In this document: positions 45,555-54,331 of the stretch, in pieces
Position numbering within the stretch: the first letter of the stretch is position 1
Layout of the letters: every line of letters starts with the position of its first letter
From: Streptomyces sp. SDr-06
GTDB lineage: Bacteria; Actinomycetota; Actinomycetes; Streptomycetales; Streptomycetaceae
Direction: 5' to 3'
Assembly (NCBI RefSeq): GCF_003324565.1
Contig: NZ_QOLA01000005.1
Coordinates: 248,001 to 312,000 of the forward strand
Length of the DNA stretch: 64,000 bases
Notes under the pieces: model-generated
What the model was told of the DNA's origin: nothing
Databases searched by the model: none
What the model saw: only the letters and a program-made list of their open reading frames with translations
Translations under genes and position numbers: made by a program

Positions 45555-46412
45555 CTAGACGTAGTCCTCCAGGCGGGCCACGGTGAAACCCTGCTCCTGG
45601 ATGTGGCGCAGCATGTTCGCGGTCATCTCCGTCATGGAGGCGCCCTTGAGCTCCTTGGGGCCGCGGAAGTGCGCCAGGATGATGTCGCCCGGGTGCAGCT
45701 TCTTGTCACCGCGCTGGTACTGCATGTTCGTGATCTGCATCGACTCGCGCCACAGCACGATCGCCTGGAGGTCGCAGGACTTGGCGGCCGTCCGCGTGTT
45801 CTCGTTCCAGTTGCCGTACGGCGGCCGGAAGAGCCGGGGCGTCTTTCCGTACTCCTTGCCCAGCTTCTGTTCCTGGGTGCATATCTCGTTCTTCTGCGCG
45901 GCCTCGCCCAGGGTGCGCATGTTGGGGTGCGAGAGCGTGTGGTTCTCGATCGAGTTGCCGAGTTCCTGCAGCGGTTTGAAGTAGCCGTAGTCGTTGCGGA
46001 TGATGTCGTCGGTCAGGAACATCGTGAAGGGGATCTTCAGGTCCTTCATCATCTCGACGAACTTGGGGTCCTTCTCGGCCCCGTCGTCGAACGTCACGAA
46101 GACGATCTTCTCCTTGGTGGGGATGTCGCTCACCACCGGCACCTCGCCCGGCTTCGCCTTCACCGGCTTCTCGGCCGGTGGGGCGGGCGGCGCCGCGAAG
46201 GGCTTGAGCCCCCACTTGCGGTACGCGGCCTCGGCCCCGGCGGTGTCGGTGCCCGGCGACGCCGACGAGGACGTGCCGCTGTCCTTGCCGGACGGGGTGG
46301 CCGCGGACGGTGTGCTGCCCGAGCCACCGCCCGACGAACAGCCCGCGACCATCAGAAGTCCGAAGACGGCCGCACCGACCGCCTTCTTGCGCACGAGCCA
46401 GCCCATGTTCAA
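45555..46412 (-). CDS. Lipoprotein polysaccharide deacetylase
   Basis: 285 residues with lipobox VAGC (Cys 25), a Ser/Thr/Gly linker, a YRKWGLKPF motif and a NodB domain (about 100-285). Motifs are intact: TFDDG (Asp 109/110), NHTLSHP, RPPYG and DIILAHF. The C-terminus VARLEDYV equals that of the paralogue at 37700-38605. It should deacetylate an envelope polymer outside the membrane. A third copy in one 10-kb stretch implies local duplication. ATG 46412 is used; a second ATG two codons on is equally possible. Confidence 0.93.
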   Translation of the reverse strand: MNMGWLVRKKAVGAAVFGLLMVAGCSSGGGSGSTPSAATPSGKDSGTSSSASPGTDTAGAEAAYRKWGLKPFAAPPAPPAEKPVKAKPGEVPVVSDIPTKEKIVFVTFDDGAEKDPKFVEMMKDLKIPFTMFLTDDIIRNDYGYFKPLQELGNSIENHTLSHPNMRTLGEAAQKNEICTQEQKLGKEYGKTPRLFRPPYGNWNENTRTAAKSCDLQAIVLWRESMQITNMQYQRGDKKLHPGDIILAHFRGPKELKGASMTEMTANMLRHIQEQGFTVARLEDYV

Positions 46413-46565
46413 TTACCCGTCCGTTTCGGCCATCACCTGCTCATAGTTTGATGCCAAAAACGGTCACAAGGTTGCCTTGAACGATCAGGCGGGGACACGC
46501 GTCGCCCCGGTGGCGGCCGGGGAACCCGACGGGGGTGACCCGGTCCACGGAGGGAGCCAGGGGCG

Positions 46566-46817
46566 TCAGCCGACCGACTCGAAGCGCCAGCGGTGCACCG
46601 GCCGGGCCAGCAACTCCCCCTCGGGCTCGGCAAGTTCGGGCAGCTCGGCGTCGTAGGGCGCGTCCCACCAGGTGATGACGAGGACCCGGTCGCCCGGCGC
46701 GCGCAGGACCTCGCGGCGCAGCGGCACACCGTCCAGCGGCCGCTCCCGCACCCAGGCGAGCAGCTCGGCGCCGCGGCCCTCGGCGGCCCGGGCCTCCCAC
46801 ATCAGCGCGACGGTCAT
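46566..46817 (-). CDS. Small protein coupled to tsaD
   Basis: 83 residues, with an apparent ferredoxin-like pattern ([20 protein letters not shown]; then [18 protein letters not shown]), possibly related to antibiotic-biosynthesis-monooxygenase folds. Its function is not recognised. Its ATG overlaps the tsaD stop by 4 nt, so it is translated from the tsaD transcript. It ends with a FESVG tail. Confidence 0.75.
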   Translation of the reverse strand: MTVALMWEARAAEGRGAELLAWVRERPLDGVPLRREVLRAPGDRVLVITWWDAPYDAELPELAEPEGELLARPVHRWRFESVG

Positions 46818-47923
46818 GAGTACAGGTTCTTCCTGCTGACCTCGTGCACGTGGTCGTGCGGGTGGGAGTGGGAGTGCGCCTCACCCGGTACGTGCGGCTC
46901 GGTGACCGGAAGCGAGGAGTCCGCCGAGAGTTCCAGGTCGGAGGAGGGCCGGTTCCTGGCCACCATCTCCGCGCCGAGAGCCGCGACCATCGCGCCGTTG
47001 TCGGTGCACAGGCCGGGCCGCGGCACCCGCAGCCGGATCCCGGCCCGCTCGCAGCGCTCCTGGGCGAGCGCCCGCAGCCGGGAGTTGGCGGCGACCCCGC
47101 CGCCGATCATCAGGTGGTCGACGCCCTCGTCCTTGCAGGCGCGTACGGCCTTGCGGGTCAGGACGTCCACCACGGCCTCCTGGAACGACGCGGCGACGTC
47201 GCGCACCGGCACCTCCTCGCCCGCCTTGCGCTTGGCCTCGATCCAGCGGGCCACGGCGGTCTTCAGGCCGGAGAAGGAGAAGTCGTACACCGGGTCGCGC
47301 GAGCCGGTCAGGCCGCGCGGGAACGCGATGGCGTTCGGGTCGCCCTCCCGGGCGAGCCGGTCGATGACCGGGCCGCCGGGGAAGCCGAGGTCGAGCACCC
47401 GGGCGATCTTGTCGAAGGCCTCGCCGGCCGCGTCGTCGATGGTGGCGCCCATGGGGCGGACGTCGGCGGTGATGTCGGGGGCGAGCAGCAGCGAGGAGTG
47501 GCCGCCGGAGACCAGCAGCGCCATGGTCGGCTCGGGCAGCGGCCCGTGCTCCAGCTGGTCGACGCAGATGTGCGAGGCGAGGTGGTTGACCCCGTACAGC
47601 GGCTTGTTCAGGGCGTACGCGTACGCCTTGGCCGCCGAGACGCCGACGAGCAGCGCTCCCGCGAGGCCGGGGCCCGCGGTGACGGCGATGCCGTCGAGGT
47701 CCTTCGCCGAGATGCCGGCGGTCTTCAGGGCGCGCTCGATGGTCGGCACCATCGCTTCGAGGTGGGCCCGCGAGGCGATCTCGGGGACCACGCCGCCGAA
47801 CCGGGCGTGCGTGTCCACGGAGGAGGCCACGGCATCGGCGAGCAGCGTCGTACCGCGCACGATGCCGACGCCGGTCTCGTCGCAGGAGGTCTCGATGCCC
47901 AGTACGAGCGGTTCGTCAGCCAT
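46814..47923 (-). CDS. tsaD: tRNA N6-adenosine threonylcarbamoyltransferase TsaD (with His tail)
   Basis: Transfers the threonylcarbamoyl group to A37 of ANN-decoding tRNAs (t6A), together with TsaB and TsaE. The ASKHA fold starts [16 protein letters not shown]. The metal histidines are in GVNHLASHI. At 369 residues it is longer than the usual ~340 because of a C-terminal tail with six alternating histidines (residues 350-360) before VSRKNLYS. The start ATG overlaps the rimI stop by 1 nt, so tsaB-rimI-tsaD form a tight operon. The tail may bind metal, which is unproven. Confidence 0.96.
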   Translation of the reverse strand: MADEPLVLGIETSCDETGVGIVRGTTLLADAVASSVDTHARFGGVVPEIASRAHLEAMVPTIERALKTAGISAKDLDGIAVTAGPGLAGALLVGVSAAKAYAYALNKPLYGVNHLASHICVDQLEHGPLPEPTMALLVSGGHSSLLLAPDITADVRPMGATIDDAAGEAFDKIARVLDLGFPGGPVIDRLAREGDPNAIAFPRGLTGSRDPVYDFSFSGLKTAVARWIEAKRKAGEEVPVRDVAASFQEAVVDVLTRKAVRACKDEGVDHLMIGGGVAANSRLRALAQERCERAGIRLRVPRPGLCTDNGAMVAALGAEMVARNRPSSDLELSADSSLPVTEPHVPGEAHSHSHPHDHVHEVSRKNLYS

Positions 47924-48474
47924 CAGTCAGTCTCTTCTGTTCCTTGGACGTGTTCCTGGACGGTCAGTCGCATGACGAGCGCGTCGACGTTGCCCGGCTG
48001 GTAGTAGCCGCGCCGGAAGCCGATGGGCTCGAAGCCGAAGCGCTCGTAGAGCTTCTGGGCCCGGGTGTTGTCCACGCGCACTTCGAGCAGGACCTCGTCG
48101 CACTCGAAGGCGGTGGCGTGCTTGAGCAGGTCGGTCAGTAGGCGGGCGCCGAGCCCGGTGCCCCACTGGTCGCGGGCGGCGGCGATGGTCTGGACATCGG
48201 CGAGGCCGCCCGCCGCGGCGAGCCCGGCGTAGCCCACGATCCGCCCCCGCGCGTCCTCGGCGACCACGTAGTGGCGGGTGGCGCCGGGTCCGCGGGCGTG
48301 GGCGAGCTCGGACCAGAACATCCCCGGCGACCAGGCGTCCTCGGGGAACAGCTCGTGTTCGAGGTCGAGCACCGGCGCGATGTCCCACCAGCGCATCTCG
48401 CGCAGCGACGGAGGGAGGTCGCCGCCGGACGGTGCCGCCGAGGGGCCGTGGCCGGGCGCGGGACTGGAGGTCAC
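47923..48474 (-). CDS. rimI: Ribosomal-protein-alanine N-acetyltransferase family protein RimI
   Basis: 183 residues. The GNAT fold starts after a Pro/Gly-rich lead: [20 protein letters not shown]. The acetyl-CoA loop is [13 protein letters not shown], and the end carries [17 protein letters not shown]. RimI acetylates the N-terminus of ribosomal protein bS18 in Escherichia coli; the actinobacterial homologue between tsaB and tsaD often has wider targets. The start is GTG 48474, overlapping the tsaB stop by 4 nt. Confidence 0.93.
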   Translation of the reverse strand: MTSSPAPGHGPSAAPSGGDLPPSLREMRWWDIAPVLDLEHELFPEDAWSPGMFWSELAHARGPGATRHYVVAEDARGRIVGYAGLAAAGGLADVQTIAAARDQWGTGLGARLLTDLLKHATAFECDEVLLEVRVDNTRAQKLYERFGFEPIGFRRGYYQPGNVDALVMRLTVQEHVQGTEETD

Positions 48475-49124
48475 TGCGGGGTGACCACCTTGTAGTTCTT
48501 GGGCACCTGCGCGTCCGGGCGGCGCAGGTACAGCGGCGTCGGCGGCAGGAACTCCGAGCCCTCGGCGAGCTTGTACGCGGCCAGCGCCGCGAGCGCGCCC
48601 GCCGACTGGTACTCGGGACCCCGCGCCTCGGGGAACGCCTCCGGGTAGAGCAGGGCGCCCGCGCCGACGACCGGCAGTCCGGCCAGCTGGTCCGCGATGT
48701 CGGCGGGCCGGTCGACGGCGGGCTCGCCCGAGCGCGTCCGGAAGTCGTCGTAGCGGGCCCAGTAGACCTCCTTGCGGCGGGCGTCGGTGGCGACCGCGAA
48801 GGGGCCCTCGATGCCCGAGGCGTAGGCGAGCCCGTCCAGGGTGCACAGGCCGTGGACGGGGACGCCCAGCACCGAGCCGAAGGTCGCGGCGGTCACCAGG
48901 CCGACCCGCAGTCCGGTGTACGGGCCGGGGCCGACGCCGACGACCAGGTCCGTCACGGCTTCGAGGGTCAGGCCGGCCTCGGTGAGCACCCGGTCGACGG
49001 CGGGCAGCAGCAGCTCCCCGTGCCTGCGGGCGTCGACCTGACTCGACTCGGCGACGACGGCGGTGCCGTCGTGCAGGGCGACGGTGACGGCGGGGGTGGC
49101 GGTATCAACGGCGAGCAAGAGCAC
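48471..49124 (-). CDS. tsaB: tRNA threonylcarbamoyladenosine biosynthesis protein TsaB
   Basis: 217-residue ASKHA-fold partner of TsaD without its own active site. The start LLLAVDTATPAVTVAL and the motif GPGPYTGLRVG are typical. The start is GTG 49124. It is the first gene of the tsaB-rimI-tsaD operon, with a divergent secreted-protein gene (49246) 121 bp away. Confidence 0.95.
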   Translation of the reverse strand: MLLLAVDTATPAVTVALHDGTAVVAESSQVDARRHGELLLPAVDRVLTEAGLTLEAVTDLVVGVGPGPYTGLRVGLVTAATFGSVLGVPVHGLCTLDGLAYASGIEGPFAVATDARRKEVYWARYDDFRTRSGEPAVDRPADIADQLAGLPVVGAGALLYPEAFPEARGPEYQSAGALAALAAYKLAEGSEFLPPTPLYLRRPDAQVPKNYKVVTPQ

Positions 49125-49245
49125 GCGAACAGCCTACGACCAAGGCGGCGGGGGCACGGCGTCCCGCCCGAGCCGTCACCTGCTGCTACCGTCAGCCGCA
49201 GGTATGACCGTAGACATGCACGTACGTACGAAAGGGGAAGCCCAG

Positions 49246-49815
49246 GTGGCAAGGAGCAGCACGGGATTCGTGGCCGGGCTCACCGCGGCCGCTCTCGCGG
49301 TGGTCGGCTTCCTCGCCTACCAGGCATCGGCGAGCGCGCCCCCGGCCGGTGCGCTCGCTGCCCCCGGCACCAGCGCGTCCCCGTCCGCGAAGCCGTCGAA
49401 CGCGCCGCCCGCCGGCTCCCCCGCCTCCAAGCCCGACCTCACGGTGCCGGCCAACTCCGGCACCGGCGTCCGGGTCGTGTACTCGCTCGGCGCGAAGCGG
49501 GTGTGGCTGGCGGGCGTGACGAAGACGCCGCGGACCTTCGAGGTCGTGCCGTCCTCGATCAGCCCCAAGCCGGGCACGTACTTCGTGATGTCCCGCTCGG
49601 GCAACGTGACCGGCTCGGACGGCGTGGCCGTCGAGCACGTGGTGCGGTTCGCCAGCAGCGACAACGTGGCGATCGGCTTCAGCGCGGCGGTCAACGGCTC
49701 GATGGCGGGCCCCAAGGGGGACAAGAAGACCGGCGGCATCCGCATGACGCGGGCGGACGGCGACGCGATGTGGACGTTCGCCACCCGCAACTCGAAGGTC
49801 GTCGTCGTTCCGTAG
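49246..49815 (+). CDS. Membrane-anchored exported protein of unknown function
   Basis: 189 residues. One hydrophobic anchor (about 6-26, GFVAGLTAAALAVVGFLAYQ) is followed by an Ala/Pro/Ser-rich linker and an outside domain (about 65-189, VRVVYSLGAKRVWLAGV; RTFEVVPSSI; ending WTFATRNSKVVVVP). It belongs to no family I recognise; related proteins occur across Streptomyces. I use GTG 49246 because AAAGGGG stands about 8 bases before it; in-frame ATGs at 49204 and 49216 lack this. Divergent from tsaB. Confidence 0.8.
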   Translation: MARSSTGFVAGLTAAALAVVGFLAYQASASAPPAGALAAPGTSASPSAKPSNAPPAGSPASKPDLTVPANSGTGVRVVYSLGAKRVWLAGVTKTPRTFEVVPSSISPKPGTYFVMSRSGNVTGSDGVAVEHVVRFASSDNVAIGFSAAVNGSMAGPKGDKKTGGIRMTRADGDAMWTFATRNSKVVVVP

Positions 49816-49873
49816 GACCACGGCCGCACATCGTGCGGTACGGCGCCGCGGGCCCGGCCGACACCCGATAGGA

Positions 49874-50050
49874 CTACGCGGCGTCCTGGCGCGCGTCACC
49901 CTCGTCGGCGGCCGGGGCCTGCTCGCGCGGCGGGGTCGACACGGCGCTGGCCGCGGCGCACGAGGCGAGCAGATCGTGTATCGACACCCCGGACTGCACC
50001 GGGACGCCCCGCGGGGCCTGCGGCTTCGCTTCGCGTTCCGGCACGGTCAT
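49874..50050 (-). CDS. Small protein of 58 residues behind a palindrome
   Basis: A short gene with an excellent ribosome site (GGAGG five bases before ATG 50050) and high G/C third positions. The product begins MTVPEREAKPQAP, has a hydrophobic centre (SGVSIHDLLASCAAASAV) with one cysteine, and a charged Ala/Asp/Pro tail ending in DAA. It has no signal peptide or known domain. A perfect 18-bp palindrome lies 32 bases upstream of its start. I cannot assign a function; a small regulatory or precursor peptide is conceivable. Confidence 0.7.
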   Translation of the reverse strand: MTVPEREAKPQAPRGVPVQSGVSIHDLLASCAAASAVSTPPREQAPAADEGDARQDAA

Positions 50051-50081
50051 GGCGGCCTCCTGAGGCTGCGGGAGAAGGCGC

Positions 50082-50099
50082 GGTTAGGTAGACCTAACC
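50082..50099. promoter_or_regulatory. Perfect 18-bp palindrome in the promoter of the small gene
   Basis: GGTTAGGTAGACCTAACC: eight-base arms around AG. It lies 32 bases before the ATG of the 58-residue gene. The half site TTAGGT resembles that of DtxR/IdeR iron boxes, but the halves are five bases closer than in the consensus. Confidence 0.75.
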
Positions 50100-50202
50100 A
50101 GGTCTCTGACTCCATGTGACCACGCCTGGTGCGACCCGCGCAACATTTTGCCGACGTCTTGTCGGAACGTACGGCTCGCTCAAGCCCCGCCCGGGTTCCG
50201 CC

Positions 50203-50721
50203 TCAGAGGCCCTCGACCCCGGCACCGGCCCAGCGCGGCCCGATTCCGGTGATCGTGACGATCCGGCGGTCGTCGGAGTCGACGGCCGTTTCGCCCACGG
50301 CGCGGTCGATCAGCACCTGGAGCCGGTCCTCGGACAGCTCCTCGACCTTGCCCTCGCCCCACTCGACGACCACCACGGACTCGGGCAGCGACACGTCGAG
50401 GTCGAGGTCCTCCATCTCGTCGAGCCCGCCGCCGAGCCGGTACGCGTCCACGTGCACCAGCGCGGGACCGCCGACCAGCGAGGGGTGGACCCGGGCGATG
50501 ACGAAGGTGGGAGAGGTGACGGCGCCGCGCACGCCGAGGCCCTCGCCGAGCCCGCGGGTGAGGGTCGTCTTTCCGGCGCCGAGCTCCCCGGTGAGCATCA
50601 CCAGGTCGCCGGGGCGGAGCAGTTTGGCGATACGGCGCCCCAACTCCTGCATTTCGGAAGGGGAGTTGAGGGTCAGACGGGTGCCGGCGTCAGCCGCCGG
50701 GCTGCTGTGCGGTGCTTCCAT
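50203..50721 (-). CDS. tsaE: tRNA threonylcarbamoyladenosine ATPase TsaE
   Basis: 172-residue ATPase needed to cycle the TsaB-TsaD complex. Walker A is GELGAGKTT; the family switch regions SPTFVIAR and HVDAYRL are present. It starts at ATG 50721 inside the end of the preceding hydrolase gene (32-nt overlap), implying coupled translation. The C-terminal ~25 residues are a variable tail. Confidence 0.95.
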   Translation of the reverse strand: MEAPHSSPAADAGTRLTLNSPSEMQELGRRIAKLLRPGDLVMLTGELGAGKTTLTRGLGEGLGVRGAVTSPTFVIARVHPSLVGGPALVHVDAYRLGGGLDEMEDLDLDVSLPESVVVVEWGEGKVEELSEDRLQVLIDRAVGETAVDSDDRRIVTITGIGPRWAGAGVEGL

Positions 50722-51925
50722 ACGTCCCAACGTTAGCGGCCTGCGGCACCGCCCCGACCCGGGCCAGGAGATCCGCGAGGCGGTCGGTGACCGTCTCGGG
50801 GTGCTCCAGCATCACCAGGTGGCCGCCGTCCGGCACGATGACCAGCTCCGCGTCGGGCAGCAGATCGGCGATGGCCTCGCTGTGCGAGCTGGGCGTGACC
50901 AGGTCGCGGTCGCCGGCCAGGACCAGGACGGGGACCTCCGCGAAGATCGCCAGGGCCGCCGTCTTGTCGTGCTCGGAGAACGCCGGGTAGAACTCCGCGA
51001 CCACGTCGATCGGGGTGCCCTCGATCATCCGCTCGGCGAACCGGGCGACCGCCGGGTCGACGTCCTTGGAGGAGAACGAGTACCGCTTGATCATGCCCGC
51101 GAACAGGTCGGCCGTCGCCCGCCGCCCCCGCTCCACCAGCTCGGCCTGCGAGCCCAGCGCCTTGAGCACGCCGGGCAGCACCCGGCGCACCGCGTTGACC
51201 CCGGCCACCGGCAGCCCGTAGTTGACCTCGCCGAGCTTTCCCGAGGACGTGCCGACGAAGGCGACGCCCACCACGCGGTCCCGGATGAGCTCGGGGAACT
51301 GGTCGGCCAGGGCCATGATCGTCATGCCGCCCATGGAGTGGCCGACCAGGACGAGCGGGCCCTCGGGGGCGGCCGCGTCGATGACGGCCTTCAGGTCGCG
51401 GCCGAGCTGGTCGATGTCGACCGGCACGCCGTCGCGCTGGGCCTTGCCGCGGTCCGAGCGGCCGTGGCTGCGCTGGTCCCAGTGCACCGTGCGCAGCACC
51501 CCGCGCAGGGCCGCCCGCTGGAAGTGCCAGGAGTCCTGGCTGAGGCAGTAGCCGTGCGAGAACACCACGGTGACCGGGGCCGGGACCTTGCGGCCGAAGA
51601 GCCGGCGCTTGCGCGAGCCGTTGGCGCCCGCCTCCGGCTCGACCTCGTCGGTCTCGTAGTACAGGACGGTACCGTCGTCGGCGACCGCCTTGCCCGGCAT
51701 GCCGCGCAGCGACCCGTAGGGCCCGGACGCGTCGAGCGCGAGCCGCGCCTTCCTGCGCATCCCGCGCCCCACCGTCAGCCGCTCTATGGCGACCCCGGCC
51801 GCCGCGCCCGCCGCGACCACGCCTATCGCCGCCCCCGCGATCCCGGCGAGGCGCCAGTTCCCCACCGCCGACTGGGCATCCTGGACCGCGGATACGACGG
51901 CGTCCCCCGTACTGCTCTCGCTCAC
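50690..51925 (-). CDS. Alpha/beta-hydrolase fold protein, membrane-anchored
   Basis: 411 residues. An N-terminal lead and hydrophobic anchor (about 26-48, AGIAGAAIGVVAAGAAAGVA) precede an alpha/beta-hydrolase domain. The nucleophile elbow is GHSMGG, the oxyanion loop FSHGYCLSQD, the acid lies in LAGDRDLVTP and the histidine in PDGGHLVMLEHP. The substrate is unknown, a lipid or ester being likely. It sits between alr and tsaE in the same operon, a conserved Streptomyces order. Confidence 0.92.
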   Translation of the reverse strand: MSESSTGDAVVSAVQDAQSAVGNWRLAGIAGAAIGVVAAGAAAGVAIERLTVGRGMRRKARLALDASGPYGSLRGMPGKAVADDGTVLYYETDEVEPEAGANGSRKRRLFGRKVPAPVTVVFSHGYCLSQDSWHFQRAALRGVLRTVHWDQRSHGRSDRGKAQRDGVPVDIDQLGRDLKAVIDAAAPEGPLVLVGHSMGGMTIMALADQFPELIRDRVVGVAFVGTSSGKLGEVNYGLPVAGVNAVRRVLPGVLKALGSQAELVERGRRATADLFAGMIKRYSFSSKDVDPAVARFAERMIEGTPIDVVAEFYPAFSEHDKTAALAIFAEVPVLVLAGDRDLVTPSSHSEAIADLLPDAELVIVPDGGHLVMLEHPETVTDRLADLLARVGAVPQAANVGTYGSTAQQPGG

Positions 51926-51940
51926 CGTGCCGCTCCGCTC

Positions 51941-53098
51941 TTACTCGTCGTCGTCGGAACACTCATTCACGTAGACGCGGGGCACCCGTGAACCGATGCG
52001 CGTCACGATCTCGTAGCCGATGGTGTCGGCCGCCCGCGCCCAGTCCTCGGCCGTGGGCTCCCCGTGGTCACCCGGTCCGAACAGCACGGCCCGGTCACCC
52101 GGTTCGACCCTGTCCCCCTCAAGGTCGACCACGAACTGATCCATGGCAATGCGGCCCGCCGCGGTACGTACTTTCCCGCCCACCAGAACCGGACCGCGCC
52201 CCGAGGCGTGCCGCGGGATGCCGTCCGCGTACCCGAGCGGCACGAGACCGAGCGTGGTCTCGTGCTCGGTGACGTAGTGATGCCCGTAACTGACGCCGTG
52301 ACCCGCCGGGACCTGCTTGGTGAGCGCGACCGACGCGGACAGCGTCATGACCGGCCGCAGGCCGAGCTCGCGCGAGGTGCCGAGCTCCGGCGCCGGGGAG
52401 ATGCCGTACATCGCGATGCCGGTCCGGACGAGGTCGTAGTGGGCCTCGGGGAGGGTGAGCGTGGCCGGGGAGTTGGCGATGTGCCGCACCTCCGGCTCGG
52501 CGCCCGCCTTCCGGGCGAACGCGGTCATCTCCTGGAACACCGAGAGCTGGGCGGCGATCGAGGGGTGGCCCGGCTCGTCGGCGCAGGCCAGGTGCGACCA
52601 CAGACCGGTGACGTTCACCTCGGGGGTGGCGAGCGCCGCGTGCACCAGTTCCGGCCAGTCGGCGGGCTGGCAGCCGTTGCGGCCGAGCCCCGTGTCGGCC
52701 TTGAGCTGGATCCTGGCCGTGCGCCCGGCGGCGCGGGCGGCGTCGGTGACCTCCCGCAGCGCCCACATGCCGCTGACCGAGACGTCGATGTCCGCCTCGA
52801 TCGCCTCCCGCCAGGGCCCGCCCGGCGTCCACAGCCAGCACATCATGCGGCCCCGGTCGCCGGCCGCCCGCAGGGCCAGCGCCTCCTGCGGGGTGGCGGT
52901 GCCGAGCCAGGCGGCGCCCGCCTGGCGCGCCGCCCGGGCGCACGGCACCGCGCCGTGCCCGTAGGCGTCCGCCTTCACCACGGCCATCAGCAGCGCGCCG
53001 GACGAACGGGCGCGCAGCGTCCGTACGTTGGCGCGCAGCGCGCCCAGGTCGATCTCGGCGCGGGCGCGTTCGGCGGGGGCAAGAGTCTTCGCGGTCAT
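51941..53098 (-). CDS. alr: Alanine racemase
   Basis: 385-residue PLP enzyme that makes D-alanine for peptidoglycan. The PLP lysine is in VVKADAYGHGA (near 40), and the second catalytic residue is the tyrosine in GVSYGHHY. The C-terminal beta domain ends in RVPRVYVN. The start ATG 53098 was chosen over an ATG 33 codons upstream because the conserved head begins soon after (ERARAEIDLGALRANV). The gene follows the L,D-transpeptidase gene by 70 bp and precedes the hydrolase gene by 15 bp on the same strand. Confidence 0.97.
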   Translation of the reverse strand: MTAKTLAPAERARAEIDLGALRANVRTLRARSSGALLMAVVKADAYGHGAVPCARAARQAGAAWLGTATPQEALALRAAGDRGRMMCWLWTPGGPWREAIEADIDVSVSGMWALREVTDAARAAGRTARIQLKADTGLGRNGCQPADWPELVHAALATPEVNVTGLWSHLACADEPGHPSIAAQLSVFQEMTAFARKAGAEPEVRHIANSPATLTLPEAHYDLVRTGIAMYGISPAPELGTSRELGLRPVMTLSASVALTKQVPAGHGVSYGHHYVTEHETTLGLVPLGYADGIPRHASGRGPVLVGGKVRTAAGRIAMDQFVVDLEGDRVEPGDRAVLFGPGDHGEPTAEDWARAADTIGYEIVTRIGSRVPRVYVNECSDDDE

Positions 53099-53168
53099 CG
53101 CGCCCAGTCTCTCAGAGCGCACGAGGACTCGGATTGTGCCGCAGGACACACCGCCCCCGCGGCCGGGT

Positions 53169-54176
53169 TCAGGTGCCGTCGCGGTGTCCCCACACATAGA
53201 CGGCGTCGCCGGTGCGCAGGACGTCCCACAGCTTGCGCGCGTCGGTCAGGCTGAGGTTCACACAGCCCTCGCTGCCGACCGAGGTGTACACGCTGTGGTA
53301 GATGGCGTGGAAGGCCTGCCCGCCGTCGAAGAACTGGGCGTACGGCATGGACTGGTGGTAGATCGTCGACCAGTGGTTCTTGTGCCGCCAGTAGACCTTG
53401 TGCCAGCCGCCCCGGGTGGGCAGCGAGGCCCGTCCGCTGCGGATGGGCACCGGCCCGAAGGTCACCTTCCTGCCGCTCTGCACCCACATCAACTGCCGCG
53501 TCAGATCCACGCACGCGACCCGCTGCGCCTTCACCGGGCACTTGTGCGCGGCGTTGGGATTCTTGCGCGCGGACAGGAACTGCATCCTGGACCAGGTGAC
53601 CGGCCCGGCGAACCCGATGGCCGGGGAAATCCCCTGCGCCTGCTGGAACTTGCGGATGGCGGCGCAGTCCGAGGCGGACTGCCTGCCGTCCGCCTTGAGC
53701 CCCAGCCAGCGCTCGACCTGCTTCTGGTACGGCCCGGTCTTGGCGGTGCAACTTCCGGGCTTCGCGGCGACCTCGCTCTGCGGTACGTACTCCACGAGCC
53801 GGTACGCGCCCTCCGGCGCCGCGACGGGTTCGACCCGGTCCTCCGCGGCGCCGGGCTGGTAGACGAGCGGCGGCAGCACCTGGTCGGGGGTGTCCATCGG
53901 CGCCGCCTGCCCCTCGGTCACGACCCCCGGCACCAGCACCTCGGCGGTCTCGTGCAGGCCGCCGCCCGGCGCGGGGACGGCGGGCGCGATGCCGCCGGTG
54001 TCGGCCTCGCCCGGCGCGGGCGGGGCGGGAGGCGCCGGTGCGACGGGGCGGACGGGCGGCGGGGGCAGCGGGTCCCCGGTACCGGGCGCGGCGGCCCCGA
54101 CCGTGAGGACGGCCGCGAGCACCAGCCCGCAGGCTCCCCATTTCTGGCGTTTCTTACGTTTTTGTCCCTGGCTCAT
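53169..54176 (-). CDS. Secreted L,D-transpeptidase (YkuD) with peptidoglycan-binding-like domain
   Basis: 335 residues. A basic head (KRKKRQKW) and hydrophobic segment (about 13-30) form a signal or anchor. A Pro-rich linker follows, then a peptidoglycan-binding-like helical part (CTAKTGPYQKQVERWLGL; FQQAQG) and a YkuD domain with catalytic cysteine in SEGCVNLS. The usual motif is SHGCVR, so His is replaced by Glu before the Gly. YkuD enzymes form 3-3 crosslinks in peptidoglycan. The position between nnr and alr suggests co-expression with D-alanine supply. The ATG at 54176 begins MSQGQKRKK. Confidence 0.9.
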   Translation of the reverse strand: MSQGQKRKKRQKWGACGLVLAAVLTVGAAAPGTGDPLPPPPVRPVAPAPPAPPAPGEADTGGIAPAVPAPGGGLHETAEVLVPGVVTEGQAAPMDTPDQVLPPLVYQPGAAEDRVEPVAAPEGAYRLVEYVPQSEVAAKPGSCTAKTGPYQKQVERWLGLKADGRQSASDCAAIRKFQQAQGISPAIGFAGPVTWSRMQFLSARKNPNAAHKCPVKAQRVACVDLTRQLMWVQSGRKVTFGPVPIRSGRASLPTRGGWHKVYWRHKNHWSTIYHQSMPYAQFFDGGQAFHAIYHSVYTSVGSEGCVNLSLTDARKLWDVLRTGDAVYVWGHRDGT

Positions 54177-54331
54177 GTGCCCAGCGAACCCCGCGCCCCG
54201 GGCGTGTCGCGGAAGCCGCGCGGCACATGTCACCCGGCGGCGGGCGGCGGGGCGCCCCCGCGGGCGCGGCGGCGGTGTGCGGGGGCCCCGCGAAGGCGGC
54301 CCCCGTCAGCCGCGGCGCCCGCCCGGCGCCC

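Noticed and set aside
50082-50099. Classical DtxR/DmdR iron box
   Set aside because: The half sites fit but their spacing is about five bases too short; kept only as an unassigned operator.
54177-54331. Small gene between nnr and the L,D-transpeptidase gene
   Set aside because: Only Arg/Pro/Gly-rich frames without ribosome sites.
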